The notes: generated from the sequence alone by a model not told the origin. Positions 21,485 through 33,191 are shown, counted from the first letter of the stretch. The stretch: DNA of 64,000 bases from Ectobacillus antri (GCF_003852715.1 NZ_RIAV01000012.1:27552-91551); one strand, 5' to 3'. Numbers and translations are program-made.

Positions 21485-24379
21485 TTTTGCTGCTTGAATA
21501 TACTGATATAGTTTGTACACAACGGGCTGTTCCATTATTAAATGCATATGTACAACCGGAATTTCTTTTCCTTTTTTATCGTGCATGACAGTCTGTACAA
21601 TATGATCTCTATCAGGAAGTGCTTTTCCTAAATAATAGAAATCTATCCCTTCATCATCATCCTTCTTCACAAACACATGAAGATCAATCCCACGTTCCTT
21701 TGCCTGTATAATGGTTTTAACCTCTTCTGATTGTAGAGTACGATTGCTTCTTGTCGACCACTTTAAAACATCGGGACTGATGAATTCTTCCGCATAGTTT
21801 GTACTCGATTCAATGTCCTCTTTTTTATGATACGTAACAAAAATTGGACAAGTTTGATACTTTGTTTTATAGCCGTACATCGTGGAGCTTTCATCATGCT
21901 CCCAATTCAATAGCTTACAGGCGTCCTTCCTTGTATACTTCTCATACAACGTTAACGGACGTTCGCTGCTGTATAAATTACTTTTCTCCCTCGCGCATCG
22001 GATAATATCAACAACCAAATCGTGAAAATATGGATTAGCTTGAAGCGCATTTGCAAGCGTTTCATTAAAGGAAATACGGTTGTCATGATGAAATTGTACA
22101 ATTGGCAGTTCGCCATACTTCATCCTATTAGCCTGTGTAAAGAATGATAAATCCAATATACGCCGAACAGACATCATCGTTCGATCATCCGTGCGACAAT
22201 TCAATGCTCGAAGTGCTTCAAGAAACGCACCGTAGCTTACTTCTTTTTGATGCAGCAGCATATCCAACAGCACAACTTCATGCCTGCGCTTTCCGTTTAA
22301 TACTTCAAGTGAAAGCATGGTCAGCACCTTGTTTTCATAATCACTTATTCCCGGAATCTCTTCCTTGATTTTTAATAAAAACTGCACATAGTTGCCATAT
22401 TCATTCGCAATAACGACTGGGTCAATAGAATGGTTTGTTAAAAAATCATATAATAACGGAACCCTCCCAATTCTGTTTTTCAATTCCTTATATGCCTCTC
22501 TTAAGAGCTTTAACGCAGTCAGATTGCTTGTGTTGATCGATTTAAAGATTTGCTTTTTCGCCACTTCTTCAAAGTTAATTGTCGATATCCCTTTGATGTA
22601 GCTCGTATCCTTCATACGTCTACGAATATTATCCTTATTCTGCGATTTATCCCCAGACAACGCCATAGGAATTAAGTAATTGTTTTTATAGTTGCCGATA
22701 AAGTCAATAATCGTCACGTATTCCTTTGATTCGTGCTTGCGCAGACCGCGGCCGAGCTGCTGGATAAAAATAATGCTCGACTGCGTTTGCCGCAACATTA
22801 CCACTTGATTGATGCAAGGAATATCAATTCCTTCATTAAAAATTTCCACCGTTAAAATATAATCCAGCAAACCGTTTTCTAGCTCGTTTACACGGCGCTC
22901 TCGTTCCTCCTGCGAATCATCTCCAGTTAACGCAACAGTTCGATAGCCTCTTTCATTTAATTGCACGGAAAGCGCCTTTGCTTCTTCTTTTCGACTGCAA
23001 AACATCAATCCTTTCACCTTCTCGCCAGAAAAACCGTAGTACGTGATTTTATCAATAATATGCTTCACGCGCTCTTCTGCCACAAGGTGCTGCGTTAGGG
23101 TAGCATCCTCAATGAGTTGCCCATTGTATTCTATATCCGTTACGCCAAAATAATGAAACGGACAGAGCATATCCTCTTCTAGCGCCTCCTGCAGGCGAAT
23201 TTCATAGGCGATGTTGTAATCAAACAATGCATATATATTGAAATCATCGGTCCGCTCCGGCGTCGCAGTCATTCCCATGAAAAATTGCGGCTTGAAATAA
23301 TCAATTACTTTTTGATATGTTTGTGCACCTGCCCTATGTACCTCATCTATCAAGATATAATCAAACTCGTTACGAACAAATGTGTGTAAATAATTATCTC
23401 TTGTAATGGTTTGAATCGTCGCAAATACATACTTTGCATTCGTTTGCTTATTGGAGCCGGATAAAATCCCAAAATCCTCTTCACGACCACCAAAAATCTT
23501 CTGAAAATCTGCTTTTGCTTTCTTGAGAATTTGCTCTCGGTGCACAATAAAAAGCATCCTCTTTGGGGCATATCTCCTTACATCAAATGCCGCTAAATAT
23601 GTCTTTCCTGTACCAGTTGCGGATATAATCAAACCTTTATCCTTACCAGCAGCCCGCAACGCTTCAATCTGTGAAAGCGCAGCCTGCTGCATGTTATTAG
23701 GCTTAATCTTTAATGCTTCCTCAATCGGGTTTTCCGGGTACTTTGGAAACGACTCTATCACTCCGCTAAAATCTCTTTGTGGATTACTTCGGGCGTATAT
23801 TTTTTCATACTCCTCAATCCAAGCTTCCGATAAAACATCGGCTTCTTCCCACACCTCTTCAAACTGATTTTTAAAATGATGTACAATTTCCCCGTTTTCA
23901 TGCGATGTCAGCTTGACGTTCCATTCATAGTTCACCTTCAAAGCATGCGCAGTAAGATTTGAGCTCCCTACAATTAAAGAATAGTAAGTGTCATGATGAA
24001 AGATATAGCCTTTGGAATGAAATCCTTTTATATCCGTCAAACGCACTTCTACATTTTCAATCTTCAACAACTCTTTAAAGACCTTTGGCTTGTTAAAGCT
24101 TAAAAATGTAGAGGTTAAAATGCGACCTTTCACGCCCTTTGCTTTCAAATCAAGAAAATGAGACTTCAGCGTAGCCAATCCGCTTTCGGTGATAAATGCA
24201 ACTGAAAAAAGAAAAGACTTACAACTCTCCAATTCCTCCAGCATCGTGTTCAACACATGCTCGTTTGTTTTCGTGTCATTTACAAGTAGCTGTGGTTTAT
24301 ATTTCCCTTGTTTCCCAAGCTGTTTATCAATGAAACCCGTATGTAATGATACTTCTAAATTTCTAACTAGATTCTCCAT
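21482..24379 (-). CDS. PLD-nuclease/superfamily 2 helicase with DUF3427-like C-terminus
   Basis: Large multidomain protein, about 965 aa. A phospholipase-D-like nuclease domain lies at residues 1-200 with one HKD-like motif (FHSKGYIFHH, then VGSSNLT). A superfamily 2 helicase follows: Walker A SATGTGKTY near 257, DEVH near 345, TATPERTD, and motif VI QQLGRGLRK. The last 300 residues, including YTRKDACKLLNWEHD and a metal-nuclease-like YHKKEDIE segment, match the DUF3427 type as I recall it. The ATG at 24379 has GGTGAT just upstream; the longest frame begins at 24442. Such proteins resemble restriction or repair helicases; a defence or DNA-repair role is inferred. Convergent with the MutT-like gene. 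Confidence 0.85.
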   Translation of the reverse strand: MENLVRNLEVSLHTGFIDKQLGKQGKYKPQLLVNDTKTNEHVLNTMLEELESCKSFLFSVAFITESGLATLKSHFLDLKAKGVKGRILTSTFLSFNKPKVFKELLKIENVEVRLTDIKGFHSKGYIFHHDTYYSLIVGSSNLTAHALKVNYEWNVKLTSHENGEIVHHFKNQFEEVWEEADVLSEAWIEEYEKIYARSNPQRDFSGVIESFPKYPENPIEEALKIKPNNMQQAALSQIEALRAAGKDKGLIISATGTGKTYLAAFDVRRYAPKRMLFIVHREQILKKAKADFQKIFGGREEDFGILSGSNKQTNAKYVFATIQTITRDNYLHTFVRNEFDYILIDEVHRAGAQTYQKVIDYFKPQFFMGMTATPERTDDFNIYALFDYNIAYEIRLQEALEEDMLCPFHYFGVTDIEYNGQLIEDATLTQHLVAEERVKHIIDKITYYGFSGEKVKGLMFCSRKEEAKALSVQLNERGYRTVALTGDDSQEERERRVNELENGLLDYILTVEIFNEGIDIPCINQVVMLRQTQSSIIFIQQLGRGLRKHESKEYVTIIDFIGNYKNNYLIPMALSGDKSQNKDNIRRRMKDTSYIKGISTINFEEVAKKQIFKSINTSNLTALKLLREAYKELKNRIGRVPLLYDFLTNHSIDPVVIANEYGNYVQFLLKIKEEIPGISDYENKVLTMLSLEVLNGKRRHEVVLLDMLLHQKEVSYGAFLEALRALNCRTDDRTMMSVRRILDLSFFTQANRMKYGELPIVQFHHDNRISFNETLANALQANPYFHDLVVDIIRCAREKSNLYSSERPLTLYEKYTRKDACKLLNWEHDESSTMYGYKTKYQTCPIFVTYHKKEDIESSTNYAEEFISPDVLKWSTRSNRTLQSEEVKTIIQAKERGIDLHVFVKKDDDEGIDFYYLGKALPDRDHIVQTVMHDKKGKEIPVVHMHLIMEQPVVYKLYQYIQAAK

Positions 24380-24442
24380 TCGATCACCATTTATATCCAA
24401 GTTTAGTGATTTAATTGTAATATTGTAGGAAGGTGATTGCAA

Positions 24443-24800
24443 TTTATATTGGTAATCTAGTCAGTTTCATTACAAGCGCGGAAAATACTGTTAGGTGCGC
24501 CTCCCACCACAAACAATTACAAGATAACAAATGAGATTTTTCCATCCAAACTATTCTATGAAAATCCCTGTTGTATCCAAATAAAAGTATGCACAACTAC
24601 TAACACTACCTTATAGTGATAAATACAATCTGGCATTCATAGGTATATATGAGACAATCCTGACTACAACTAGAGAAATCATACAAGAATACAACGCTCT
24701 ACGTGAGGCATCAAAACATACATATTAAAAACATGTTCCAATGTCTTGATGGAAAGAGGACAAACAGGTGCGCCTAGAGAACAAATGAAGAAAGCATGCC
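24443..24800. other. intergenic stretch upstream of katG
   Basis: No gene or clear repeat recognised between the divergent starts of the helicase and katG. The katG regulatory region occupies 24801-24941. Confidence 0.3.
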
Positions 24801-24818
24801 ATTCACTCATCTTAAATT

Positions 24819-24833
24819 TTATAATCATATTTA
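24819..24833 (+). promoter_or_regulatory. PerR-like half site, upstream
   Basis: TTATAATCATATTTA: the left half is a perfect TTATAAT, the right half matches 4 of 7. With the downstream box it forms a longer inverted repeat (TTATAATCATA ... TATGATTATAA). A second upstream box is possible. Confidence 0.45.
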
Positions 24834-24844
24834 GATAATAATAA

Positions 24845-24873
24845 TTGTAATTTAAAATTTATTTTAGTATGAT
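24845..24873 (+). promoter_or_regulatory. katG promoter
   Basis: TTGTAA (24845-24850), 17 bp, TATGAT (24868-24873): a good sigma-A promoter. The -10 is embedded in the PerR-type box. Confidence 0.7.
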
Positions 24874-24878
24874 TATAA
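24864..24878 (+). promoter_or_regulatory. PerR box over katG -10
   Basis: TTAGTATGATTATAA matches TTATAATNATTATAA at 12 of 14 positions, with a perfect right half. It overlaps the -10, the usual place for PerR repression of catalase genes. Binding is inferred. Confidence 0.7.
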
Positions 24879-27125
<2,247 letters not shown>

Positions 27126-27132
27126 AAAGAAA

Positions 27133-27171
27133 CAGCACGCAAGCGCCGTTTTTACGGAAGCTTGCGTGCTG
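27133..27171 (+). terminator. katG terminator
   Basis: CAGCACGCAAGC ... GCTTGCGTGCTG stem followed by TTTTATTTAAA. Confidence 0.9.
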
Positions 27172-27279
27172 TTTTATTTAAACTTTTACGAATAAGCCCC
27201 CCGTCCTCTCATATAATGGCTTTGAACAAGGTAACAAACACCCAAGCATCCTGTTACACACTACGAGAGGGGGAGAAAC

Positions 27280-28662
27280 ATGGATATCTTTCTGACTGTT
27301 TTGAATATCGCACTGTTTCTTGGACTTATTGCTATTTTATATCGAATGCAACAAAAGCAGGTTTCCTTTTCTAAGCGCGTTTTTGCCGCTTTAGGGTTAG
27401 GTCTTATTTTCGGTCTTATTCTGAATCAAGTTTATGGCATAACATCTGAGGTGACAAGCGAATCCATCAATTGGTTTAACATCGTCGGCAGCGGTTATGT
27501 AAAGCTCCTGCAGATGATTGTGATGCCGCTCATTTTCGTATCCATTGTAGTTGCTTTCACAAAACTGAAGCTTACCAAAAACATTGGCAAAATCAGTGTC
27601 CTTGTTATCGGTATTTTACTTGGCACAACCGCTATTTCATCAGCCATTGGAATTGGTGTTGCTTTAGGCTTTGGCCTTGACGGCATTGAATTAGACCAAG
27701 GTGCTGCCGAAACAGCGCGAAATGAATTATTAAAGCCAAGAGCTGCGGCAGTGCAAGAGATGACACTTCCGCAACAAATTGTTGAGTTTCTGCCAAGCAA
27801 CCCGTTTCAAGATTTAACTGGCGCACGTCCAACATCTACTATCGCGGTTTTAATATTTGCAGCTATTATTGGTCTTGCCTATCTCGGTGTGAATCGCAGA
27901 GACCCTGAGCAAGGCGCATTTTTCGCAAAAATCATTGATACACTTTACGCGATTACCATGAGAGTCGTCACCCTCATTCTGCGTTTAACGCCATACGGCA
28001 TTCTTGCCATTATCACCAAGGTTGCCGCAACAAGCGACTATGATGCCATCGCCAAATTAGGGAAGTTCGTCATTGCTTCATACGTTGCACTGATTCTAAT
28101 GTTCATCGTGCATCTGCTTTTATTGATGCTCGCAAAACTAAATCCTTCTCAATATGTCAAAAAAGCATTTCCGACTTTAACATTCGCCTTTACGTCACGC
28201 ACAAGCGCTGGTACGTTACCATTAAACATTAAAACCCAAACAAAGGATCTAGGTGTGTCCGAGGGCATCGCCAACTTCGCCGCCTCCTTTGGACTTTCTA
28301 TCGGCCAAAATGGCTGCGCCGGCATTTACCCAGCCATGCTAGCAGTCATGGTCGCACCAGCGGCAGGCGTTGATCCAACCAGCTTCTCTTTCATTCTTAC
28401 ACTGATTCTAGTTGTCGCAATTAGCTCATTCGGTGTTGCGGGTGTCGGGGGCGGTGCCACCTTCGCGGCTCTCATCGTCCTATCCGTCATGAATCTTCCG
28501 GTAGCCATTGTCGGTCTCCTGATTTCAGTGGAGCCCTTAATCGACATGGGACGTACCGCCTTAAATGTTAGCGGCAGCATGACCGCAGGGGTACTGACAA
28601 GTAAGGCGACAGGTGAATTGGATACTGCTGTTTATGCGCAAAAAGAGCTTGCAGAGGCATAA
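27280..28662 (+). CDS. tcyP: L-cystine uptake protein, DAACS family
   Basis: Sodium- or proton-coupled dicarboxylate/amino-acid:cation symporter of 460 aa, close in length and sequence style to Bacillus TcyP (YhcL). It has about eight or nine membrane segments and the two re-entrant hairpin regions; FTSRTSAGTLPLNIKTQ is hairpin 1, GVGGGATFAALIVLSV a later motif. The ATG at 27280 has GAGGGGGAG just upstream; the frame opens earlier at 27162 in another reading frame. Cystine is the assigned substrate by family resemblance. No S-box or T-box is visible in the 110 bp leader. Confidence 0.85.
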   Translation: MDIFLTVLNIALFLGLIAILYRMQQKQVSFSKRVFAALGLGLIFGLILNQVYGITSEVTSESINWFNIVGSGYVKLLQMIVMPLIFVSIVVAFTKLKLTKNIGKISVLVIGILLGTTAISSAIGIGVALGFGLDGIELDQGAAETARNELLKPRAAAVQEMTLPQQIVEFLPSNPFQDLTGARPTSTIAVLIFAAIIGLAYLGVNRRDPEQGAFFAKIIDTLYAITMRVVTLILRLTPYGILAIITKVAATSDYDAIAKLGKFVIASYVALILMFIVHLLLLMLAKLNPSQYVKKAFPTLTFAFTSRTSAGTLPLNIKTQTKDLGVSEGIANFAASFGLSIGQNGCAGIYPAMLAVMVAPAAGVDPTSFSFILTLILVVAISSFGVAGVGGGATFAALIVLSVMNLPVAIVGLLISVEPLIDMGRTALNVSGSMTAGVLTSKATGELDTAVYAQKELAEA

Positions 28663-28692
28663 ACTTCTAAACAAACGTTTGTTTAAACAGCA

Positions 28693-28720
28693 AAAGAGGT
28701 GGGCTATATGCCCGCCTCTT
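28693..28720. terminator. bidirectional terminator, tcyP / icd
   Basis: AAAGAGGTGGGC TATAT GCCCGCCTCTT with T- and A-tracts outside; serves the convergent tcyP and isocitrate dehydrogenase genes. Confidence 0.9.
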
Positions 28721-28738
28721 TATTATGCTAGTCTACTC

Positions 28739-30199
28739 CTATTGCCCTTGCCCTAATGAATAGCCTCTCTCGCCATTAAACTTGTATAAGTTTTCGATTT
28801 TGATAAAGTCTAAATCGATTTGATAAATTCGGTTTAACAGCTCCACAATTTCTTTGTTGCTATTTCCTAGCACCTCGTTACATTCAAATCGGCAACGCCA
28901 GTGATCTGTTGTAAATGTTTCTGGAAAGCCTTGCGGATATACCTTTACGCCCCGATTTGTAATCAACGCCAAATTGAAATGCGGACCAGCTACTTCCTCT
29001 AGCTTTTTCCCAATCTCGTTAGGAGTAAGCTCATTGTTAAACAGAAACACATCTACTCCAACTAACTCACGAACCACATCTGGTTTCGGACGATTCTTTA
29101 CCGCTGGATCACTTTGAAATTGTGTAGCTTCCTTAGATGCTACAGCCTTATACTTGATTGGTGTATACGTAATAGGCTGTTGACCCAATCTTTGAATGAC
29201 CGCTTCTGCAAACTCCATTGTCCCAACGGAACGGCCGCCCTTCGCGATATCTACCGTATGAATACCATCTTCTAATGTTTTTAACCATGCGTTATGAATA
29301 CGAGCAGCCACCTCAGGCTGACCAATATGAACGAGCATCATAATCGCGCCGTGAATAAGACCTGATGGATTGGCGATACCCTTACCTGCGATATCTGGCG
29401 CACTGCCATGAATCGCTTCAAACATCGCAATCTGGTCGCCGATGTTAGCAGAACCGGCAAGCCCTACACTGCCTGTTAGCTGCGCGGCTACATCAGATGC
29501 GATATCTCCATACAGGTTAGGCATAACAATCACATCAAAGTCTTGTGGCGCATCCGCAATTTTCGCCATGCCAATATCAATAATCCAATGTTCTGTCGCA
29601 ATTTCCGGGTACTCCTTAGCAACCTCTTTAAATACTTTATGAAACAGACCATCCGTTAATTTCATAATGTTGTCTTTCGTAAAGCACGTTACTTTTTTTC
29701 GATTATTTTTTCTTGCATACTCAAACGCATACCTTACGATTTTTTCCGTTCCCGGACGGGTAATCAATTTAAGACATTGCACAACTTCCGGTGTTTGTTG
29801 GTGTTCAATTCCCGCATACAAATCTTCTTCATTTTCACGGATAATCACAAGATTCATATTTGGATGCTTTGTTTCCACAAACGGTGCATAGGAAACATTC
29901 GGCCGCACATTAGCATACAATCCTAATGTTTTTCGAATGGTTACATTTAAGCTTTTATACCCTCCGCCTTGCGGTGTTGTAATAGGTCCTTTTAAAAACA
30001 CCTTTGTCCGTCTAAGTGATTCCCAAGCCTCTTCCGGTATGCCCGAGGTATTACCTGACAAATATACACTTTCCCCAATATCAATAAACTCCGGCTGAAT
30101 CATAGCTCCCGCGCATTCTAAAATTCGCAGTGTTGCATCCATGATTTCAGGTCCAATTCCATCCCCTCTGGCAATTGTAACAGGTTGTTTATATGTCAT
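28739..30199 (-). CDS. NADP isocitrate dehydrogenase, long form with C-terminal extension
   Basis: Isocitrate/isopropylmalate dehydrogenase-family enzyme, 486 aa, oxidatively decarboxylating isocitrate. The substrate-binding motif SLNVTIRKTLGLYANVRP and metal-site Asp residues (NLYGDIASDVAAQ) are present, then GSAPDIAGKGIANP for NADP binding. The C-terminal 140 residues (from about 345) are an extra domain seen in Thermus-type and some alphaproteobacterial isocitrate dehydrogenases of about 480-500 aa, so it is not the 423-aa citC-type enzyme of Bacillus subtilis. It may be a second isocitrate dehydrogenase. ATG at 30199 follows GGGGGGAG within 12 bp. Alone on its transcript. Confidence 0.85.
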   Translation of the reverse strand: MTYKQPVTIARGDGIGPEIMDATLRILECAGAMIQPEFIDIGESVYLSGNTSGIPEEAWESLRRTKVFLKGPITTPQGGGYKSLNVTIRKTLGLYANVRPNVSYAPFVETKHPNMNLVIIRENEEDLYAGIEHQQTPEVVQCLKLITRPGTEKIVRYAFEYARKNNRKKVTCFTKDNIMKLTDGLFHKVFKEVAKEYPEIATEHWIIDIGMAKIADAPQDFDVIVMPNLYGDIASDVAAQLTGSVGLAGSANIGDQIAMFEAIHGSAPDIAGKGIANPSGLIHGAIMMLVHIGQPEVAARIHNAWLKTLEDGIHTVDIAKGGRSVGTMEFAEAVIQRLGQQPITYTPIKYKAVASKEATQFQSDPAVKNRPKPDVVRELVGVDVFLFNNELTPNEIGKKLEEVAGPHFNLALITNRGVKVYPQGFPETFTTDHWRCRFECNEVLGNSNKEIVELLNRIYQIDLDFIKIENLYKFNGERGYSLGQGQ

Positions 30200-30241
30200 G
30201 ACTATTCTCCCCCCATAGATTAGTTGTTTCTACTGTCTGAC

Positions 30242-30532
30242 TTAATACTCTCTTATGACACGCCCCTCATACACCTCTTCAATATCAAAATCTCTATCAC
30301 TCCCTGCCGCAAATCCCGCGATTTTAGATAAAAGGTTTTCCTCCGCCATAGAGTATATATAGATAAATGGTACGAGCCCCTGTACGGTCTCTTCCATTCG
30401 CTCATAAGACTTAAACTTATAAAAATCAATGGCTTTTGCTACTACTTGTCTGATGCACTTTAGATGTTCCTTATCATAATTGTCTATTTCAGCAATCGTC
30501 TGTTTTACAAAATTCTCTAAGTTTGTACTCAT
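30242..30532 (-). CDS. hypothetical protein, 96 aa
   Basis: Small acidic, alpha-helical protein of 96 aa with no family I recognise. The ATG at 30532 follows AAAGGAG with 6 bp spacing; a further in-frame start at 30550 lies inside that site. The centre is hydrophobic (GLVPFIYIYSMAEENL), and there is no signal peptide. It is 38 bp downstream of the DUF6671-like gene and in the same orientation, so they probably share a transcript. Confidence 0.75.
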   Translation of the reverse strand: MSTNLENFVKQTIAEIDNYDKEHLKCIRQVVAKAIDFYKFKSYERMEETVQGLVPFIYIYSMAEENLLSKIAGFAAGSDRDFDIEEVYEGRVIREY

Positions 30533-30570
30533 TACATACTCCTTTATCATCAGTTTCTCATTGCTTGTAG

Positions 30571-31428
30571 CTAAGGGTTACAAAAAAAGCATTGAGACGG
30601 ATCGGCAAATTGCTTACCGCTTGGATATAGTCTTTCCTCAATCTCTCCGCACTTCTTACACCTATAAATCTCTGCTTGTATTAGCTTTGTTTTGAGCCCA
30701 CAGCACCTACATAAAAGCCCCTCTCTTCTTTCCACTACCTCAAACCCAGGATAAGAACATCTTGAGCAAAGGCTGTATATCTTCCGTATCAAATCCTCAG
30801 TGGCTGCCTGTATATGCTTCATTCTAGTTGGATTGTATAATGCACGCATGTCGGTCTCAATAATAACTTCTTCATTGCTATACTTGTTTTGCATATACGT
30901 CATAACTTCATCCAACTGTTCTTTTTCTATAATGCCCTTTATGATTTCGTGATTGGCTCTTACAACGACCGCATGCTCTGGAAATCCAACTGCTTCACAG
31001 AATGCATACGCCTCCTCACGACTTTTCATCGGAAGATACTGATAATTTGTATCTGTTGTAATTGCTTCCCCAAATAGTTCAAACTTATTCTCTTGATCCA
31101 GTAAGAACACCATTTCGCGATTATATGGAAGCCAGGGCATGACAGGGTGGGGGCCAAATACACCTTCACTTGCTATAGCTAGCGTCTCACCTGACAACTC
31201 TATCGCATACCTCGCTTTCAGCTTGGCGGTCTCTGCCTGATCTCCTACCCTCTCAATATCGCGGGTAAATGTGCCAAACTGATCTGTGTCTAGATTTATT
31301 GGTACTTTTATCTTAATCCCAAGCTGTTCTTCTAACAGGGGTGACATCACTTTTTCCTTATGATGCATCGTAGCTAAAACACCAATTCTGCGATTAAAAA
31401 AGGTGTGAATGATTTCTTTTTTGTTCAT
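30571..31428 (-). CDS. DUF6671-like protein with two C-terminal zinc-ribbon motifs
   Basis: 285 aa protein of unknown function. The N-terminal two thirds has a conserved-looking core (RRIGVLATMHHKEKVMSPLL; GVFGPHPVMPWLPYNREMV) that I associate with DUF6671, and the last 70 residues carry two Cys4 clusters: CSRC...CRCC and CKKC...CFFC, likely zinc ribbons. The ATG at 31428 has GGAGGGGGAG upstream; the GTG at 31431 would be too close. The zinc ribbons suggest nucleic-acid or protein contact. It is upstream of the 96-aa gene; no known pathway. Confidence 0.75.
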   Translation of the reverse strand: MNKKEIIHTFFNRRIGVLATMHHKEKVMSPLLEEQLGIKIKVPINLDTDQFGTFTRDIERVGDQAETAKLKARYAIELSGETLAIASEGVFGPHPVMPWLPYNREMVFLLDQENKFELFGEAITTDTNYQYLPMKSREEAYAFCEAVGFPEHAVVVRANHEIIKGIIEKEQLDEVMTYMQNKYSNEEVIIETDMRALYNPTRMKHIQAATEDLIRKIYSLCSRCSYPGFEVVERREGLLCRCCGLKTKLIQAEIYRCKKCGEIEERLYPSGKQFADPSQCFFCNP

Positions 31429-31465
31429 CACAGCTCCCCCTCCGATTTGAAATCTTGAAATAAAA

Positions 31466-31522
31466 AAACCGACAATTTAGGAACAGTGATGGAACACCAC
31501 TGCTTTCCTGAATTGTCGGTTT
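31466..31522 (-). terminator. strong hairpin upstream of DUF6671-like gene
   Basis: AAACCGACAATTTAGGAA ... TTCCTGAATTGTCGGTTT with a CAGTG/CACTG inner stem. On the minus strand it ends in TTTTTTTA, so it can stop ilvA transcripts, although 290 bp beyond the ilvA stop. Confidence 0.75.
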
Positions 31523-31815
31523 ATCTTTAACGAACCTGACGTCTTTTAAAGATCTCCCTAAAATACCGTACGCGTATAAACGCTTACATCGGTATAAAGA
31601 CTGCTTGCTTTTTCATGCTGTCAAATCCTATTTAACAACATGCTAAAGCATCAAGATATATAACGTAATATCTCTCAAATCTTTTTTCAAAATTATATCT
31701 TCTATTCCCAATAGTGTCAATAAACTATACAATAAAGGGTATTTTACTATATTATTTATTCGTATTTCAGCGGGATGTGCACATATGAAAAGGGAAACAA
31801 AAGAAGATAATTTTC
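31523..31815. other. intergenic stretch after ilvA
   Basis: No gene recognised. A plus-strand frame at 31785-31976 only overlaps ilvA and has no site. Confidence 0.3.
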
Positions 31816-33039
31816 TCACATATTTTCAAAAAGAGTACCATCAATTTGTACATGATATCCCTTGCTTTTTAAATCGTTATGTAACCGCTCGATATGCTCC
31901 TGGTCCTTTGTTTCAACAGAAATTTCAAGCTGAGAAAATCCAGGATAAATATGCTTGCCGATATGCTCAAGGTTGATATCCTGCACATTCGCATGTAAAC
32001 CAGTAATCGAATTCAACACCTTTTCAAGCTCGCCCGGCTTATCTTTTAATGGTATTGAAAAATGCACATACCGTCCCGATTCCACCAAGCCACGTTCGAT
32101 GATTCTTGCGATAAAGTTAACATCCACATTTCCACCGCTTAAAACAGCCGTTACTTTTTTACCTGCTACAGGTAATTTGCCGTAAATAAGCGCAGCTAGC
32201 GAACTCGCACCTGAGCCTTCGACTAACAGCTTATTTCGCTCCAATACCAAAAGCATCGTTCGCGCAATTTCCATTTCATCGACACACACGATGTCATCCA
32301 CATAGTCTTTGATCACCTCAAACGTTTTGTTTCCGGGCTTTTTTACAGCTATCCCATCTGCCATCGTCGGAGTTGCTTCCACCATGACTGGTTTTTTCGC
32401 TAACAAGGAGGTTTTCATGCTAGGACAAGCGAGAGTTTGCACACCGTACACAGCCACATGCGGGTTCATTTGCTTCGCAGCCATAGCCACGCCCGCAATC
32501 AGACCGCCGCCGCCGACAGGACAAATAATCGCATCCACATCCGGCAGCTGCTCCATAATTTCAACGCCAACCGTCCCTTGCCCCACAATGACTTCCTCAT
32601 CATCAAACGCATGAATAAACGTGCCTCCAATTTGATCGCAGTAGGCCAAGGCATAGGCAAGAGCCTCATCAAAAACCTCTCCTTCCAATATAACCTTAGC
32701 ACCATACTCCCTCGTCGCAAGCACCTTACTCAGCGGCGCCCCCTTAGGCATCACAATCGTACAAGGTATGCCGAGCATTTGACTCGAATACGCAACACCC
32801 TGCGCATGATTCCCAGCAGAAGCTGCCACTACTCCTTTTTCCAGCTCTTCTCTAGCTAGGGAGACCAACTTATTATAAGAGCCTCTCACTTTAAAAGAAC
32901 CTGTTTTTTGCAGATTCTCCAGTTTTAAATACACTTCATTCTGTGAAAGATTACTAAACGTCCTTGAATAATCCATCGGCGTCATATGGACAACACTTTT
33001 TAATTTATCTCTTGCGGCTAAGATATCTTCTAATTTCAA
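31816..33039 (-). CDS. ilvA: threonine ammonia-lyase with C-terminal ACT domain
   Basis: PLP-dependent threonine dehydratase, 407 aa, converting threonine to 2-oxobutanoate, the entry to isoleucine synthesis or to threonine breakdown. The PLP lysine is K50 in KTGSFKVRGSYN, and the phosphate-binding loop is PVGGGGLIAG. The C-terminal 80 residues are one ACT-like regulatory domain (HFSIPLKDKPGELEKVLN). It starts with TTG at 33039, preceded by GGGGGA with 7 bp spacing. It is monocistronic and outside an ilv-leu operon, and its single ACT domain is closer to TdcB/IlvA-1 forms, so a catabolic role is possible. Confidence 0.92.
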   Translation of the reverse strand: MKLEDILAARDKLKSVVHMTPMDYSRTFSNLSQNEVYLKLENLQKTGSFKVRGSYNKLVSLAREELEKGVVAASAGNHAQGVAYSSQMLGIPCTIVMPKGAPLSKVLATREYGAKVILEGEVFDEALAYALAYCDQIGGTFIHAFDDEEVIVGQGTVGVEIMEQLPDVDAIICPVGGGGLIAGVAMAAKQMNPHVAVYGVQTLACPSMKTSLLAKKPVMVEATPTMADGIAVKKPGNKTFEVIKDYVDDIVCVDEMEIARTMLLVLERNKLLVEGSGASSLAALIYGKLPVAGKKVTAVLSGGNVDVNFIARIIERGLVESGRYVHFSIPLKDKPGELEKVLNSITGLHANVQDINLEHIGKHIYPGFSQLEISVETKDQEHIERLHNDLKSKGYHVQIDGTLFENM

Positions 33040-33151
33040 ACAGGAATCCCCCTATCCTAACAAGCTACTTTTAGCGTACTTTCCATTTGTTATGAATTAC
33101 AGTTAAATTCCCCTATTTTGCTGGGATAATACGTGGTATGGGACGCAATCA

Positions 33152-33179
33152 AAAAAGCTGCTAAGGTAAGCAGCTTTTT
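33152..33179 (-). terminator. terminator after duplicated small protein
   Basis: AAAAGCTGCTT ACC TTAGCAGCTTTTTT on the minus strand; usable in both directions. Confidence 0.75.
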
Positions 33180-33191
33180 AAACTATTGAGT

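Noticed and set aside
24640..24760. Possible fourth copy of the MITE-like repeat (ACTACAACTAGAGAAATCA...)
   Set aside because: Only scattered short matches and no terminal inverted repeats.
27126..27279. S-box or T-box riboswitch before tcyP
   Set aside because: The leader is too short after the katG terminator and shows no conserved riboswitch motifs.
31785..31976. 63-codon plus-strand frame
   Set aside because: It overlaps the 3' end of ilvA antisense and has no family pattern.
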